A stretch of DNA of 5,364 bases. It comes from Pseudomonadota bacterium. GTDB taxonomy: Bacteria > Pseudomonadota > Gammaproteobacteria > Steroidobacterales > Steroidobacteraceae. Positions 5,276 to 5,364 of this stretch are shown here, one piece after another. The notes beneath the pieces were generated by a model that saw nothing but the letters and a program-made list of their open reading frames with translations, made no database searches and had not been told where the DNA came from. Location of the stretch: contig CANGMU010000169.1 of assembly GCA_947454665.1 (NCBI GenBank), positions 1 through 5,364 on the forward strand. Direction: 5' to 3'. Numbering within the stretch: the first letter of the stretch is position 1; every line of letters starts with the position of its first letter. A program made the translations under genes and the position numbers.

Positions 5276-5364
5276 TCCACCTCGGGGGTGGCTCGGTAGT
5301 GCGAGCCTGAGATGTCGGATGGTCCGGCAAACCCGTAGAACCTGATCCGGTTAATACCGGCGTA
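5276..5364 (+). ncRNA. TPP riboswitch (THI element), 3' end cut by window edge
   Basis: The thiamine-pyrophosphate aptamer is recognised by its conserved cores. CTGAGAT (5307-5313) grips the pyrimidine ring, and ACCCGTAGAACCTGATCCGG with the following TTAATACCGGCGTA (5331-5364) forms the pyrophosphate-binding half. The fold is consistent: P2 GGGT 5286-5289 with ACCC 5331-5334; P3 GGCTCG 5290-5295 with CGAGCC 5302-5307; P5 CCGG 5347-5350 with CCGG 5357-5360. An extra small hairpin (5314-5319 with 5323-5328) fills the variable P3a position. The 3' strand of P1 and the expression platform are beyond the edge. In the presence of TPP such elements shut down thiamine synthesis or uptake genes. The target gene is not in the window; thiC is the most common one in proteobacteria, so that is an inference. 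Confidence 0.95.

Noticed and set aside
4805..5345. Rightward open frames opposite the PhzF-like gene
   Set aside because: They are shadows in a GC-rich sequence; they extend into the riboswitch and have no ribosome binding site or known domain.

Overview
The window looks like an ordinary piece of chromosome from a GC-rich proteobacterium. The best guess is a gammaproteobacterium in or near the Xanthomonadales/Steroidobacterales. That guess rests on strong GC bias at third codon positions, a periplasmic DsbA with a CPAC active site, an encoded CCA on the tRNA, and a TPP riboswitch placed as it would be in front of thiC. It is an inference from style, not a database match. I see no mobile element, CRISPR array, prophage part or obvious recent transfer.

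Left part (1-485): a small exported protein of unknown function is read leftward and runs off the left edge. It diverges from a complete tRNA-Arg (anticodon TCG), which has a perfect TATAAT box upstream and a very strong 18-bp stem terminator just downstream.

Middle (538-4303, all rightward): a CHAD-domain protein (probable polyphosphate binder), a DsbA-type thiol oxidoreductase, a two-domain ModF-like ABC ATPase without membrane segments, and a gamma-carbonic-anhydrase-like hexapeptide-repeat protein. The last two overlap by ATGA and are almost certainly co-translated. A hairpin between dsbA and the ABC gene probably separates two transcription units. No single pathway joins these four genes; they read as housekeeping and stress or envelope functions that happen to be neighbours.

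Right part (4313-5364): a PhzF-family isomerase/epimerase-like gene is read leftward and converges on the carbonic-anhydrase-like gene with only 9 bp between stop codons. Its start has a clear AGGAG Shine-Dalgarno. Divergent from it, a rightward promoter candidate leads into a TPP (THI-element) riboswitch that fills the last ~90 bases and is cut by the window edge. The controlled gene, most likely thiC or another thiamine gene, lies outside.

I did not find evidence for a new biological system. The points most worth checking are the Glu-to-Asp change at the catalytic position of the PhzF protein, the ABC-ATPase/gamma-CA coupled pair, the perfect dyad between phzF and the riboswitch promoter, and the hairpin that covers an alternative start of the ABC gene.
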